Shown piece after piece: positions 1 through 8,500 of a stretch of 64,000 nt of DNA. The notes beneath the pieces are model-generated. The model ran no database searches, was not told where the DNA came from, and saw only the letters and a program-made list of their open reading frames with translations. Each line of letters starts with the position of its first letter. Positions within the stretch are counted from its first letter, which is position 1. Position numbers and translations under genes: made by a program. The stretch comes from a virus. The DNA is taken from positions 1-64,000 of IMG/VR virus record IMGVR_UViG_3300050011_000393; one strand, 5' to 3'.

Positions 1-399
1 GCGGAAGATAAAGTTGCGGCGTTGCACACGGCCTACGCCGAAATGAAGCGCACGGGTTTGTATTTCCCGCAAGGAGATACAGCGCCAGTAGCGGCTGCGG
101 CGGCTGCGGCGGCTGCGACCGTCGCGGCTCCTGCCGCAGAGGTAACTGAAGCTGCGGTATTGGCCGCGCGTGTTGCTGCGGCAGCAAAAGTACAGTCCAT
201 GTCCTCTTCTGTGTTCGGAGCGAGCTCGGGTACAAGTGGCGCACCTGTCACTTCGCCTGCGGTTGCTGCTGCGAAAGCGATTGTTCCCGCCGATGCGACG
301 CCGCAAGAAATCATTCGTGCATATAACGAAGCGAATCTTGCAGCGGGCATCAACCCCGACGAGGCGTTTAAAAGTACCACTCGCGCCAACGTCCGCTAG
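1..399 (+). CDS. Head-associated protein, C-terminal part (5' truncated by window edge)
   Basis: The reading frame is open from base 1 and ends with TAG at 397-399, so only the last 132 residues are visible and the true start lies outside the window. The product is very Ala/Val-rich with long alanine runs, then ends in a charged segment (PQEIIRAYNEANLAAGINPDEAF). It lies upstream of the major capsid gene, where scaffold, protease or decoration proteins are often found. I see no catalytic motif and do not assign a specific function. Confidence 0.6.
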   Translation, partial: AEDKVAALHTAYAEMKRTGLYFPQGDTAPVAAAAAAAAATVAAPAAEVTEAAVLAARVAAAAKVQSMSSSVFGASSGTSGAPVTSPAVAAAKAIVPADATPQEIIRAYNEANLAAGINPDEAFKSTTRANVR

Positions 400-406
400 T
401 ATTTGC

Positions 407-434
407 TTGACTCTTCTTCGCAAGGTAGTATAAT
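407..434 (+). promoter_or_regulatory. Sigma70-like promoter for the first HNH gene
   Basis: TTGACT (407-412), 16-bp spacer, perfect TATAAT (429-434). It lies between the end of the head gene and the HNH gene at 529 and would start transcription near 441, directly at the first hairpin of the leader. Confidence 0.75.
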
Positions 435-440
435 CGAGTT

Positions 441-499
441 GTGAACCTCGACGGAGGTTCACGTTAGCCGGGTGCCGGGAGAAGCCTCGAACTTCTCCC
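441..499 (+). promoter_or_regulatory. Structured 5' leader of the HNH gene: two perfect hairpins
   Basis: GTGAACCT (441-448) pairs with AGGTTCAC (455-462), and GGGAGAAG (477-484) pairs with CTTCTCCC (492-499). Short GGGT/ACCC segments flank the second hairpin. The transcript from the promoter at 407-434 would begin almost exactly at hairpin 1. There is no U-run, so these are not simple terminators. They may stabilise the mRNA or hold back translation of the endonuclease. Confidence 0.5.
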
Positions 500-528
500 A
501 ACCCAGGTCCCTTTCGAGGAAGGAAAAG

Positions 529-939
529 ATGCCAATTAAAGGTAGTCGAAAACCCCGAGTCTGTAAGTGCGGTGAAAACAACCCAAATAATTTTTATGCC
601 TCTCGTGCGTCGGAATGTAAGTTGTGTCTGCAAGCTAGAACCAGCAAATATCAAACAGGAAATAGCGCCTTCAACCGCAGGCGTCATTTAAAGCGAGAGT
701 ACGGGTGGACCCCTGAAAAATATAATGCCGAGCTAATTAAGCAGCATGGACTTTGCGCGTTATGTGGGAAACCACCTCTTCTGGATGAAGTTCTTCGCGT
801 CGACCACAATCACGATACCGGAGACACCCGAGGATTAATTCATCAGCATTGCAATTCCCTCCTCGGATTCGCCAAAGAGGACACCTCTATTTTGTTAGCC
901 GCTATCGCATACATCCTTCGATATAAAACCAAAAACTGA
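529..939 (+). CDS. Freestanding HNH homing endonuclease (endonuclease VII fold)
   Basis: 136-residue protein. The N-terminal half carries a zinc knuckle (VCKCG...CKLC). The C-terminal half has the recombination endonuclease VII signature: CALCGK, then RVDHNHDTGDTRGLIHQHCN, where DHNH provides the catalytic/metal-binding histidines. ATG at 529 is chosen because GAGGAAGG lies just upstream; the frame is open to 472 but without another good start. The gene sits between the head gene and the capsid gene with its own sigma70 promoter, typical of a mobile endonuclease. The family spreads by cutting endonuclease-free alleles; the target here is inferred to be the capsid locus. Confidence 0.85.
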   Translation: MPIKGSRKPRVCKCGENNPNNFYASRASECKLCLQARTSKYQTGNSAFNRRRHLKREYGWTPEKYNAELIKQHGLCALCGKPPLLDEVLRVDHNHDTGDTRGLIHQHCNSLLGFAKEDTSILLAAIAYILRYKTKN

Positions 940-960
940 CTTATCAAATCATAAGTAGAA
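938..960 (+). promoter_or_regulatory. Candidate phage late promoter, copy 1 (capsid gene)
   Basis: GACTTAT-CAAAT-CATAAGTAG, starting inside the TGA stop of the HNH gene and 65 bp before the capsid start. Same layout as the elements at 23316, 34298, 36770, 44172 and 49719. It has no correctly spaced sigma70 -10 box. Confidence 0.6.
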
Positions 961-1024
961 GGCACTCCTTGAGCAAGAGACTTCGCAAGATTCGCGCTGA
1001 TTACAGCGCCCAAGGAGCACTACC

Positions 1025-2020
1025 TTGATACTGCCGCCTGGAGTTCAGTCAACAACATTAGCTGGCTTTCCGCAAATTGCCTATGATCGAACTGCGATTA
1101 TGGAGTGGCAATTTAATACGCCTTTCTTAGAGGAATTGTGCGACTTCCGTCCTCTGGCCCGTCGGTCAGGTCGAACAATACAGTTTTACGGGCAGACCCC
1201 GTTTGCTGCTGCGACCTATGACTTGTCCGAAGGCGTTCCTGGTCCGTCGCTCCAACTGAACCAAGTGTTCAGCGATTCTTTCGCCGACGAATACGGCGAC
1301 TGGATTGGCGTGAGCAACGTGGCTCAGCAAATGTTCCTCGCGGACATCACGCTGGATGCAGCCCGCAACCTGTCTTATCGCGGCGCTCTGACCAGCAACC
1401 TGATTGCGATTAACGCTTTCGAAGCGTCCGCAACCAACAACACCTCGGCCCGCATTGACTTGCTCGACAACGAGTACATGCTGTCCAACACCATCCGCAA
1501 GTGCGAGTCCCAGTTGATGGGCAACGCAGTGCCAGGTCGCGATGGCGGAATGTACACCTCGGCCATGCACCCTTACGTTGTGTACGACTTCATGTCGGAC
1601 AACAGCGCAGGCTCGGCCGTCGACACACTGAAGCGTTCGGATTCCGGCGCGGGAGTTCTGAAGTCGGACATGACACGCGGCTACTCCGTTCTCGAATGGA
1701 GCGGCGTCCGCATCATCCGCACCCCGACCGTTCCGACGTACTCCAACTATCCTTCCGTCGGTAAGACGGGCTACGCGACATACGTTGTGGGTCGTGAAGC
1801 GGTCATCGCATCTGAACTGTTGGGCGTCAAAGTTCCACGCAGCCCCAGCTTCAAGGTGAACGTCAAGACCTTCGGCGATAGCGACATCGATCTTTCGAAC
1901 CCGATGTTGCAGACACGCGCGATTGTTTCTTATGACTGGTTTTTAGGGGTGGTCGCACGCCCAAATACGAACAATACAACAGGCTTTAGGCGCGTTCGCG
2001 GAGAAGTTTCCGCCGTCTAA
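1025..2020 (+). CDS. Major capsid protein, N4 gp56 family
   Basis: 331 residues; forms the icosahedral shell (HK97-like fold known for this family). The order of conserved segments fits: RRSGRTIQFYGQTP near the N-terminus, then LSEGV, the segment YGDWIGVSNVAQQMFLADIT, a TSNLIAINA helix, DGGMYTSAMHPYVVYDF, and a C-terminal beta region ending FLGVVARP. The start is TTG at 1025 with AAGGAG at 1012-1017; the usual family length is about 300-400 residues. A late-promoter element lies at 938. HNH genes flank it on both sides. Confidence 0.88.
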   Translation: MILPPGVQSTTLAGFPQIAYDRTAIMEWQFNTPFLEELCDFRPLARRSGRTIQFYGQTPFAAATYDLSEGVPGPSLQLNQVFSDSFADEYGDWIGVSNVAQQMFLADITLDAARNLSYRGALTSNLIAINAFEASATNNTSARIDLLDNEYMLSNTIRKCESQLMGNAVPGRDGGMYTSAMHPYVVYDFMSDNSAGSAVDTLKRSDSGAGVLKSDMTRGYSVLEWSGVRIIRTPTVPTYSNYPSVGKTGYATYVVGREAVIASELLGVKVPRSPSFKVNVKTFGDSDIDLSNPMLQTRAIVSYDWFLGVVARPNTNNTTGFRRVRGEVSAV

Positions 2021-2024
2021 ACGC

Positions 2025-2053
2025 TTGACTCTGAAAGAGATTCGGGTTAGTAT
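2025..2053 (+). promoter_or_regulatory. Sigma70-like promoter for the second HNH gene
   Basis: TTGACT (2025-2030), 17-bp spacer, TAGTAT (2048-2053), starting just after the capsid stop codon. It would give a short leader with GGAG before the ATG at 2072. Confidence 0.7.
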
Positions 2054-2071
2054 GGCATTGGAGAAACTCTG

Positions 2072-2521
2072 ATGCCATACAAAGACCCAAATAGTCCAGC
2101 AGCAAGAGCGAACCTCGCCAAACGCACCAAAAAATGGCGGGAAGCGCATCCGGAAAAATGGGCTGCGATTAGCAAAAGAACAAGCCGTACTCGGTACTAC
2201 AAGCATATGCACGGTATTACTGAAGCCGAGTTCGAATCGCAGATTGAAACGCAACATGGTCTTTGTCCGATAGGGAATCATCCCTTCGGGCCGCGAGGCA
2301 AAACAGCAGGCGCTCCGTGCCAAGACCACAACCACACAACAGGCGAGAACCGCTTGATTCTGTGCCGAGAACACAACGTGGGTCTCGGATGCTTCAAAGA
2401 TTCAGTGCCTGAACTTGAGGCAGCAATTTTGTACTTGAAATCTTTTGAGAAACAAACAGGAGAACTACCGTGCCAAACGCATCCACAATTCGTCGGCAAG
2501 TCGCAGGAACGCAGCAACTGA
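2072..2521 (+). CDS. Freestanding HNH endonuclease (endonuclease VII type)
   Basis: 149 residues. Basic N-terminus (PEKWAAISKRTSRTRYYK), then LCPIGNHPF, DHNHTTGENRLILCREHNVGLG, the endonuclease VII catalytic region. The first CxxC has only one cysteine (CPIG) and CREH takes the place of the second, so zinc binding may be altered. It has its own promoter and GGAG ribosome site. Its last 52 bases overlap the next structural gene in another frame, and that gene's ribosome site lies inside it, which suggests insertion tightly against the neighbour's 5' end. Confidence 0.82.
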   Translation: MPYKDPNSPAARANLAKRTKKWREAHPEKWAAISKRTSRTRYYKHMHGITEAEFESQIETQHGLCPIGNHPFGPRGKTAGAPCQDHNHTTGENRLILCREHNVGLGCFKDSVPELEAAILYLKSFEKQTGELPCQTHPQFVGKSQERSN

Positions 2522-3081
2522 CTATCGCTCCGTTGGTTGGCGCGACGGTCAGCACTACCGCGACCGCGTTTCAGCTCAACAACAACGGCCTGACTCTGAC
2601 TGGCGGGGGCGTTATTCCTCTGTCCGCAGGCGTCACGGGTTTGTATCAGGGAACTGGCCAGGTGCTCTGGATTCATTGTGCGGGCACGGTTACGGGGTTC
2701 ACCGCGAACTCAAGTACGCTGGCCCTGCAGTTGTATCAAGTGCCAGCATCTTTGCTGCCTATTGCTAACACACTGGCAGCGGCGCAGTCATTTACGAGCT
2801 GGAACAGCATCGGCTCGCAGTCGGCAGCTTCTTTTGGAACTACAGAAACCGCCGGGTCTTTCACGTTTGACGCATATGTCCAACTCGATGCTCAAGGGAA
2901 CCTGATGGGTTATTACGATGCTAACATCGGGGCAACGACCAAGGCTCAGACCGTCATTACGCCAATCACAGGTTTGGTCGGCGAACAGGATCTGAACTTT
3001 GTGCTTGTGGCTACCATCGGCACAGCGGCCCCTGCTGGCGCAATCGTTACACTCGACGAACTTTCTTTGAACTACGTCTAA
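2470..3081 (+). CDS. Putative head/virion structural protein
   Basis: 203 residues starting at GTG 2470, with AGGAG at 2458-2462 inside the upstream HNH gene. Rich in Thr, Ala, Gly and short beta-like stretches, without charged catalytic clusters, signal peptide or membrane segment. It follows the capsid gene and ends in a rho-independent terminator, so a head decoration or head-completion role is likely. I do not recognise a named family. Confidence 0.7.
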   Translation: MPNASTIRRQVAGTQQLTIAPLVGATVSTTATAFQLNNNGLTLTGGGVIPLSAGVTGLYQGTGQVLWIHCAGTVTGFTANSSTLALQLYQVPASLLPIANTLAAAQSFTSWNSIGSQSAASFGTTETAGSFTFDAYVQLDAQGNLMGYYDANIGATTKAQTVITPITGLVGEQDLNFVLVATIGTAAPAGAIVTLDELSLNYV

Positions 3082-3118
3082 AACGCTCGGCAATAGATTC
3101 GGGCGCAAGCCCAATTCA

Positions 3119-3150
3119 CCACCTTGGGACTTGTCTCAAGGTGGTTTTTT
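3119..3150 (+). terminator. Rho-independent terminator after the capsid operon
   Basis: CCACCTTG (3119-3126) and CAAGGTGG (3137-3144) form an 8-bp stem followed by TTTTTT. A minor GGGC/GCCC hairpin lies just upstream. Confidence 0.85.
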
Positions 3151-3172
3151 ATTTATCTGAGGAGGAAATATC

Positions 3173-3547
3173 ATGCCATGCGCAGGAAATGTGCCAGTCA
3201 TTGTCGCAAGCGGGTCAATCAATCAACCTAGCGGCGGAGATATCAGCACTACTACCTTATTCACACCAGCGGCAGACGGGGTTTTTCGAGTTTCGCTCTA
3301 TTTTGATGGGGTTGTTGCATGGGCAGGCAACGCCACGAGTGTTATTTTCTCTTGGACGGACGATAGCGGAGCGCAACATATCACCATGCCAATGAGTAAT
3401 CTGCCCTACGGTTTTAGTAACAGTCCTCACTCTGCGGCAATTGCAATACCAATTCACGCGGCCGCTGCCGTCATCACTATTGCGACGAGCGGCAATACCG
3501 ATACCAACAACTACACACTATACTACATCGTCGAGCAATTAGCGTAA
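3173..3547 (+). CDS. Small beta-rich structural-like protein
   Basis: 124 residues, ATG preceded by GAGGAGG. The sequence alternates hydrophobic and polar residues (FRVSLYFDGVVAW, NYTLYYIVEQLA), as in a compact beta sandwich. No enzyme motif is visible. It lies after the capsid terminator and before the tRNAs; a virion decoration or fibre-associated protein is plausible but unproven. Confidence 0.65.
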   Translation: MPCAGNVPVIVASGSINQPSGGDISTTTLFTPAADGVFRVSLYFDGVVAWAGNATSVIFSWTDDSGAQHITMPMSNLPYGFSNSPHSAAIAIPIHAAAAVITIATSGNTDTNNYTLYYIVEQLA

Positions 3548-3555
3548 GGAGAAAA

Positions 3556-3738
3556 ATTATATCAGGATTACTATTCAACCAGGGCGGCTTCCACGCCCAA
3601 GGAACTGAGATCAACGGTAAAGGCGTCAGCGAAGAGCAGGTGACTATTGGAAAAGTGGTGACCGTGAACAGTTTATCGCTTAGCCTTACTGAATTAGCCA
3701 CAGCCGTGACCAATAAACGCACGGCCGGGAAAGCCTAA
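3556..3738 (+). CDS. Small protein with apparent non-canonical ATT/ATA start
   Basis: About 60 residues (GLLFNQGGFHAQGTEINGKG...TNKRTAGKA). A strong AGGAGA lies at 3547-3552, but no ATG, GTG or TTG occurs at workable distance; ATT at 3556 or ATA at 3559 are in frame. The residue mix looks coding and the frame ends just before the tRNA cluster. Alternatives: a frameshifted extension of the preceding gene (the frame is open upstream inside it) or a sequencing error. Confidence 0.4.
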   Translation: MISGLLFNQGGFHAQGTEINGKGVSEEQVTIGKVVTVNSLSLSLTELATAVTNKRTAGKA

Positions 3739-3744
3739 AAGTTT

Positions 3745-3820
3745 GGGCGTGTAGCTCAATCGGGAGAGCGCCGCATTTGCAATGCGGAGGCAGTCGGATC
3801 ATAACCGACCATGTCCACCA
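3745..3820 (+). tRNA. tRNA-Ala (anticodon TGC), unusual T-loop
   Basis: Acceptor GGGCGTG pairs with CATGTCC, followed by ACCA (CCA encoded). The D-arm is GCTC...GAGC; the anticodon stem CCGCA/TGCGG has loop TTTGCAA, giving TGC. The T-stem GTCGG/CCGAC is intact but the loop is ATCATAA instead of the normal TTCRANN, so modification or tertiary contacts may differ. Confidence 0.8.
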
Positions 3821-3822
3821 AT

Positions 3823-3900
3823 AGGGGAATAACGCAGTCTGGTCAGCGTGCTTGCTTTGGAAGCGAGAAGCCGCAGGTTCGAATCCTGCTTCCCCTACCA
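3823..3900 (+). tRNA. tRNA-Pro (anticodon TGG)
   Basis: Acceptor AGGGGAA pairs with TTCCCCT, then ACCA. Anticodon stem CTTGC/GCGAG with loop TTTGGAA. T-arm GCAGG-TTCGAAT-CCTGC is canonical. It begins two bases after tRNA-Ala. Confidence 0.9.
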
Positions 3901-3909
3901 ACTTTATGC

Positions 3910-3938
3910 TTGACGGCGCGCCCGAAGCGCAGTAAGAT
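3910..3938 (+). promoter_or_regulatory. Sigma70-like promoter for the HNH gene in the tRNA cluster
   Basis: TTGACG (3910-3915), 17-bp spacer, TAAGAT (3933-3938). The start codon at 3945 is only 7 bp beyond the -10 box, so the transcript is likely to be leaderless. Confidence 0.65.
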
Positions 3939-3944
3939 ATTGAT

Positions 3945-4268
3945 ATGTATGATCGACCAGAATGGAAACATAAATACGAACAGTTTCTTGTTGATTGGCT
4001 GTCTGGTCGCAGAAAAGGGACTCGTGGTCAAACGAACATTTCACAATTCATCCGTTACTGGCTAGTTCAAACCCGAGGCGAAAAATGCGAGGGGTGTGGA
4101 TGGGCGGAACGCCACCCTACCACAGGGCGTATTCCAATCGAAATCCATCATATGGATGGACAATGGGATAATAATCGCCCAGAGAATTTGCAATTTTTAT
4201 GTCCTAACTGTCATTCGCTGACTGAGACATTTAGAAATCTCAACAGCAATTCTGGACGGGACCGTTAG
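3945..4268 (+). CDS. HNH endonuclease inserted in the tRNA cluster
   Basis: 107 residues. Classic HNH: CEGCGW, then IPIEIHHMDGQWDNNRPENLQFLCPNCHSLT, with two CxxC zinc ligands around HH and the N/H residues. No Shine-Dalgarno precedes the ATG, which fits the leaderless promoter at 3910. The TAG stop overlaps the first base of tRNA-Thr (4268), so the gene is wedged between tRNA-Pro and tRNA-Thr, an insertion that leaves both tRNAs intact. Confidence 0.85.
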   Translation: MYDRPEWKHKYEQFLVDWLSGRRKGTRGQTNISQFIRYWLVQTRGEKCEGCGWAERHPTTGRIPIEIHHMDGQWDNNRPENLQFLCPNCHSLTETFRNLNSNSGRDR

Positions 4269-4341
4269 CCCGATTCGTTCAGTGGCAGGACGGGGAGCTT
4301 GTACCTCCCAGACCAGCGTTCGATTCGTTGATTGGGCTCCA
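4268..4341 (+). tRNA. tRNA-Thr (anticodon TGT)
   Basis: Acceptor GCCCGAT pairs with ATTGGGC, discriminator T, CCA at 4339-4341. Anticodon stem GGGAG/CTCCC with loop CTTGTAC. T-arm CAGCG-TTCGATT-CGTTG. It directly abuts the HNH stop codon. Confidence 0.85.
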
Positions 4342-4361
4342 CATTAAAGAAACGAGCTGAC

Positions 4362-4976
4362 ATGTTTAACATGGACCCAAGCCGAGAGACAGTCGGATAC
4401 CTTATCAGACACGGCGAGTTAACCGACATGGGCGTATGGGACGGCTGGTCAGACCTCAGTCTCTCAGAAAAAGGCGAGGAGCAGGCCGCTACCGCCGCGC
4501 GCTGGCTTTCCTTCGAGCCTATCGGCCGTGTAATTTCCTCAGATGTCCCGCGCACAATGCATACCGCGCAATACCTTATGGACACTGGTTGTGTCTCCTG
4601 CCCGTTTATGGCCTGTGAGCCTAACCTCCGCCCCTGGTTTGTGGCGGGATTTACGGGCAAGGAAAAAACACCGGAGCGCATAAAGGAATTTCAAAAATAC
4701 CTCGATAACCCTGAACTAGTGATTCCGGATGGCGAAAGTCATAAGCAGTTCGAGACCCGCATCCAAGTTCTTTTTCAATATTTGGCCACCCCATACAACG
4801 CGCTTCCAACCGCGTTTTTTATTCACAATTCTGTGATTAAAGGTGTCATGGGGATTCCTGATGTGAAAGAGAGTGTTTTGCCTGGCGGCATTGTTCGCGT
4901 GTCAATGGACGAACGCGGCGAACTATATTTCGACGTGGTACTCGGCCATGTTGAACCTGAGATAGGAGTGAGCTAA
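4362..4976 (+). CDS. Histidine phosphatase (phosphoglycerate mutase-like) superfamily protein
   Basis: 204 residues. The N-terminal LIRHGE gives the catalytic RHG motif; LSEKGEEQA and SSDVPRTMHTAQ follow as in the family, and a second histidine lies in FFIHNSVIKG near the C-terminus. Family members are phosphatases or mutases that pass phosphate through the RHG histidine; the substrate is unknown. ATG 4362 is chosen over longer frames because those run into tRNA-Thr. ATG 4371 is an alternative. It is followed at once by the next gene (TAA then ATG), suggesting an operon. Confidence 0.8.
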   Translation: MFNMDPSRETVGYLIRHGELTDMGVWDGWSDLSLSEKGEEQAATAARWLSFEPIGRVISSDVPRTMHTAQYLMDTGCVSCPFMACEPNLRPWFVAGFTGKEKTPERIKEFQKYLDNPELVIPDGESHKQFETRIQVLFQYLATPYNALPTAFFIHNSVIKGVMGIPDVKESVLPGGIVRVSMDERGELYFDVVLGHVEPEIGVS

Positions 4977-5549
4977 ATGAGCACACCGCAATCGCCATTT
5001 CAAGACCACGCATCGCCGATTCTCCAGGGCGAGCCCACAATAAATGATCAGCAACGGTCAGAACTCTGGGATACCTTCCACCAATCCAAGGACCCGAACG
5101 AGTTGGTGCAGAAACTCACGCCGCTGGCTATTCCTGACGATTTGAAGCACAAACTGTTCCAGGCTAAGCAGACATCTATGCCCGCGCCGCCCCCCGTCGA
5201 CAAAGTGACCGAAGCTGTGCAAAAAATGGTCGCGCTGGACCCCAAAGTGTTGGACGTGGCCGAAGCGCATCCGAACCTTCTGAAGGCATTTACGACCGCT
5301 GCCACAACCGAGCCTAAAGCCCCCGCCGAGCCCGCTGCAGCATCCGCGCCAGCAGGGAAGGGTAAGACGGCATCCGCAGCGCCAAAGACGCCCCTGACCC
5401 CTAGGGCCGACGGACAGCCCCATTTCCCGCCTATCCCTGACGGTCACCACCGCGTTTTGAGCAGCAACGGCGGCGTTTATGACGTGCCGCAAGAAAATAT
5501 CGACAAGGCCCGCGAAGCGGACCCGAACCTGCACGTACTGAACCCGTAA
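4977..5549 (+). CDS. Hypothetical Pro/Ala-rich protein
   Basis: 190 residues, abutting the upstream phosphatase gene. Helical charged N-terminal half, Pro/Ala/Lys linker near residues 105-140, and a short C-terminal motif (HHRVLSSNGGVYDVPQENID) of a kind that recurs in phage virion proteins. It directly precedes the giant polyvalent protein gene, so co-packaging in the capsid is possible. No enzymatic motif was recognised. Confidence 0.65.
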   Translation: MSTPQSPFQDHASPILQGEPTINDQQRSELWDTFHQSKDPNELVQKLTPLAIPDDLKHKLFQAKQTSMPAPPPVDKVTEAVQKMVALDPKVLDVAEAHPNLLKAFTTAATTEPKAPAEPAAASAPAGKGKTASAAPKTPLTPRADGQPHFPPIPDGHHRVLSSNGGVYDVPQENIDKAREADPNLHVLNP

Positions 5550-5562
5550 TTCGGAGACCCTT

Positions 5563-8500
5563 GTGGCTGACGAGACGACCCAGACCCCTGCGCCTGCACC
5601 AGTACCCGACTCGATTCCGATTGACTTGGAGCCGTCTGCTGCTCCTGCATCTATTCCTATCGACTTGAACCCAACATACGACCCGACTCAGGACAAGCGC
5701 GCGCCGTTCCTCAAGACGAATCTAAATCCAACGGGCCCAACCATCCAAGAGGCGCATAAACCTCTGACACAACGCGTCAAAGAAGCAGTCACAGAAAACA
5801 TTCCTGAATTTTCGCAGAGGACTGTCAACGACCCGAAGTACGGCACAAAATCTTTCCTGCCTGACTCAGATGTAATGACTCAGCAGGAACGGAAAGACCT
5901 GCCCGTTGTCGCGGGAGCCATGGACGTGGCCAGTGAGCTGGCTTCCCCTGGGACTATTGGCACCATCGCTGCGACGGCGGGCTTAGGGGAGGCTCCTGCG
6001 ATAGTTTCGAAGGTCGCGTCTGCGTTATTCGCTGGCCAAATTGCCAAATCCGTTTACGACCAGTACCCGGCGCTGCAGGCGGCCGTCGACAAGGCCCAGC
6101 ACGCGAAGTCTCAGCAAGAACACGATGATGCTTTTGCGGATGCGCAGAAAATCCTGACGCACATGGGCGTCGACACCGCGTTCGGGTTGCTGGCGGCGAA
6201 GCACGGCGCGGAGGGCGCGAAAGATTTGCTGGATGCAACCACGGGCAGCGGAGTGCCTGATGAAGCGTCTACCCTGAAAGCGAAGTATCAAGAGAACCAA
6301 ATTGCACCCCGCGCGCCAGAACCGGAAGAGAAACCCGCTGCGCCTGAAGACGTTCATCCCGAGATGAATCGGCAGACGGTCAAGGAACTGCAGCATCTGG
6401 GGTATTCAACGCAACACATTACCAATTTCAATATCACTGAAATTCGCGACATTCTCAAAAATCAAACACCTGCATCTGAATATAAATTTTCCACGACCGA
6501 CCGTCGGTGGAATCCTGATCTACCAAATCCGGCAACAGCCAAGCCCGCTCCTGAGCCAGATAAGTTCGCCGACCAAGGCGGCAAGCTAGTTGGGCCTCAA
6601 CCAGAAACTGAAGCAGCCGCCGAAAAGCCTTCTCAGACCGCCGAAAACGCCACGGAAACCGCAGACCCCGTCGAAGACCTTATCATGTCCGACAAGATTC
6701 AAGGTAAGAAAGTGAAGGGTGCGACACCTAAGGTTGAGCCGACCGAATTGGCGCGCAGCGCGGGGCCGACCCCGAGCGGATTGATTGAGCGTACAACAGG
6801 CGACCCGAAGTCTGACGCCGCCATCAAGGCGGGAGGTGCGGTTCCCGCAGGCACAATGCTTGGGCTAGTCCAGTTTCACGACCCGAAAACAGGCAGCACC
6901 TTGGCGCTAAAGCCCGAGGCGGTCACGCCCGAAGCGGTCCAGCAACATCTCGCCGCGTCCCGCAAAGCCTTTGGCCTGACTCCGGAGCCTGATGCGCTGG
7001 CGGGAGTCGGCGGTAAGTTTGTAGGCCAGCAGCCTGCTGCGGCACCAGCACCTTATCATCCTGACTTACAAAAGGTTATTGATGATAACGGCGGTACGCA
7101 CTCAAGCGCAGCCAAAGCGGTTTCGCCAGACGAAGGGTCTTTTATTACGCCTGACGGAAAATTTGTTAGCGTAAAAGGGACCCATGATATTGCTATTGGC
7201 CGCGCGAATCCAAAAGACCGACCAGAAGGCCGCATCGATAATCGCCCTAGTTTTTTAGATGATACTGGCGCGATACGTACCAGAATGCGTGTTACCAAGG
7301 CGGGTAGTTCATTAAGTGTGACTGTCCCTAAAAACGGGATTTCTCCTGAACAATTAGATGCGTTGCGGCGGTCAGTCCAAGCTATGGGGCCGTACGGGAA
7401 TTTGGTAATAGAACGTTCAGATATCAGCCGAAATAACAGGGACACCGCCAGCACAACGAAAGAGCAGGTAAAGCCCTACCAAGTTGAGGACGCCCTCCGC
7501 GAAATCGGCGCGCATCCCGAGCAGCAAGATATTCTATCCAAAGAACTCCATACTCCGCACAAACAAACATATGGGATGGAAGTCACAGACGCTGAAGGCA
7601 AAGTTCAGAATGTGCCAATCGAAGCGCATTCTGCCAAGCAGGCGCTCAACACCATCGTAAAGAAATTCCCAGACGCGCATCGCTGGCGTTTGGCGACCGC
7701 GCCTGAAGAAAAGGCACCCTCAACTGACTACTCTGTACCTGCAGGCAAGATACAGAAAATGAAAGAGTCGGCAGGACGGTCTGAGATTCACACTATCCGT
7801 CACGAATTAGGACATATATTCGCAGGGGCGGCTGTGGGCATGAAAACTAACGGGATGCTTAGTTCTTCGCACCCCGCTATGCCGAGCGATGCGCGCGCTG
7901 CGGTTGCTTGGAGTTCTGACGGTTTGTATGAGAAGGGGCGCATCAAACCCGACAAAAGACTGGCGGTAATTCAGGCGTCTCTGGGCGGCATCGCCGCCGA
8001 CAAAGTGTTCAATGATACCCCGCGTTCCGCGAATCATAATTTCGATATCCGCGCTGGCGGGGATGGAACAAAAGCCTACGAACTGTTGCGCGACGCAGGG
8101 TATAATCATGCGGACGCGATGGAAAAAATGCACGAGCTAATTGATACAGAAGTCGAACGTCTGAGTCATCCAGCAATCATGTCCGTTATACATGAGAACG
8201 CAGGTGTGCGCGAGCCAGGTTTGTCGCGGCAGTATCACTACAGTCCCGAGCGGCTAAATTCAATCGTGGCGGAAGCCAATAGGAGAATGACCGATGAAAA
8301 ATATACCGAAAAGCGTGACAACGGAGCAGCTAATGGGGCAGTTAACCAAGGACGTGAAGGCGATGTCGCCCGAACAGAAAGCGGAGTTTCGCCTGCAGTT
8401 GGAAGCGAGCCTAAAAAAGAAGGGGTAATCAATGACAACGGAGCAACTGGGTCAGGCGGTTCTGAAATCAGTCCAGCAGATGTCGCCAACGGAAAAAGCG

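Noticed and set aside
33-389. 118-codon minus-strand ORF opposite the first gene
   Set aside because: Low-complexity alanine mirror of the plus-strand coding repeat; no ribosome site.
441-528. Group I intron around the first HNH gene
   Set aside because: Hairpins exist but no P, Q, R, S-type core or split host gene is recognisable; capsid and upstream genes are each uninterrupted.
6356-6366. TCCCGAGATG inside the polyvalent gene as part of the repeat array
   Set aside because: Single isolated copy in coding sequence; no neighbours or AT-rich DNA around it.
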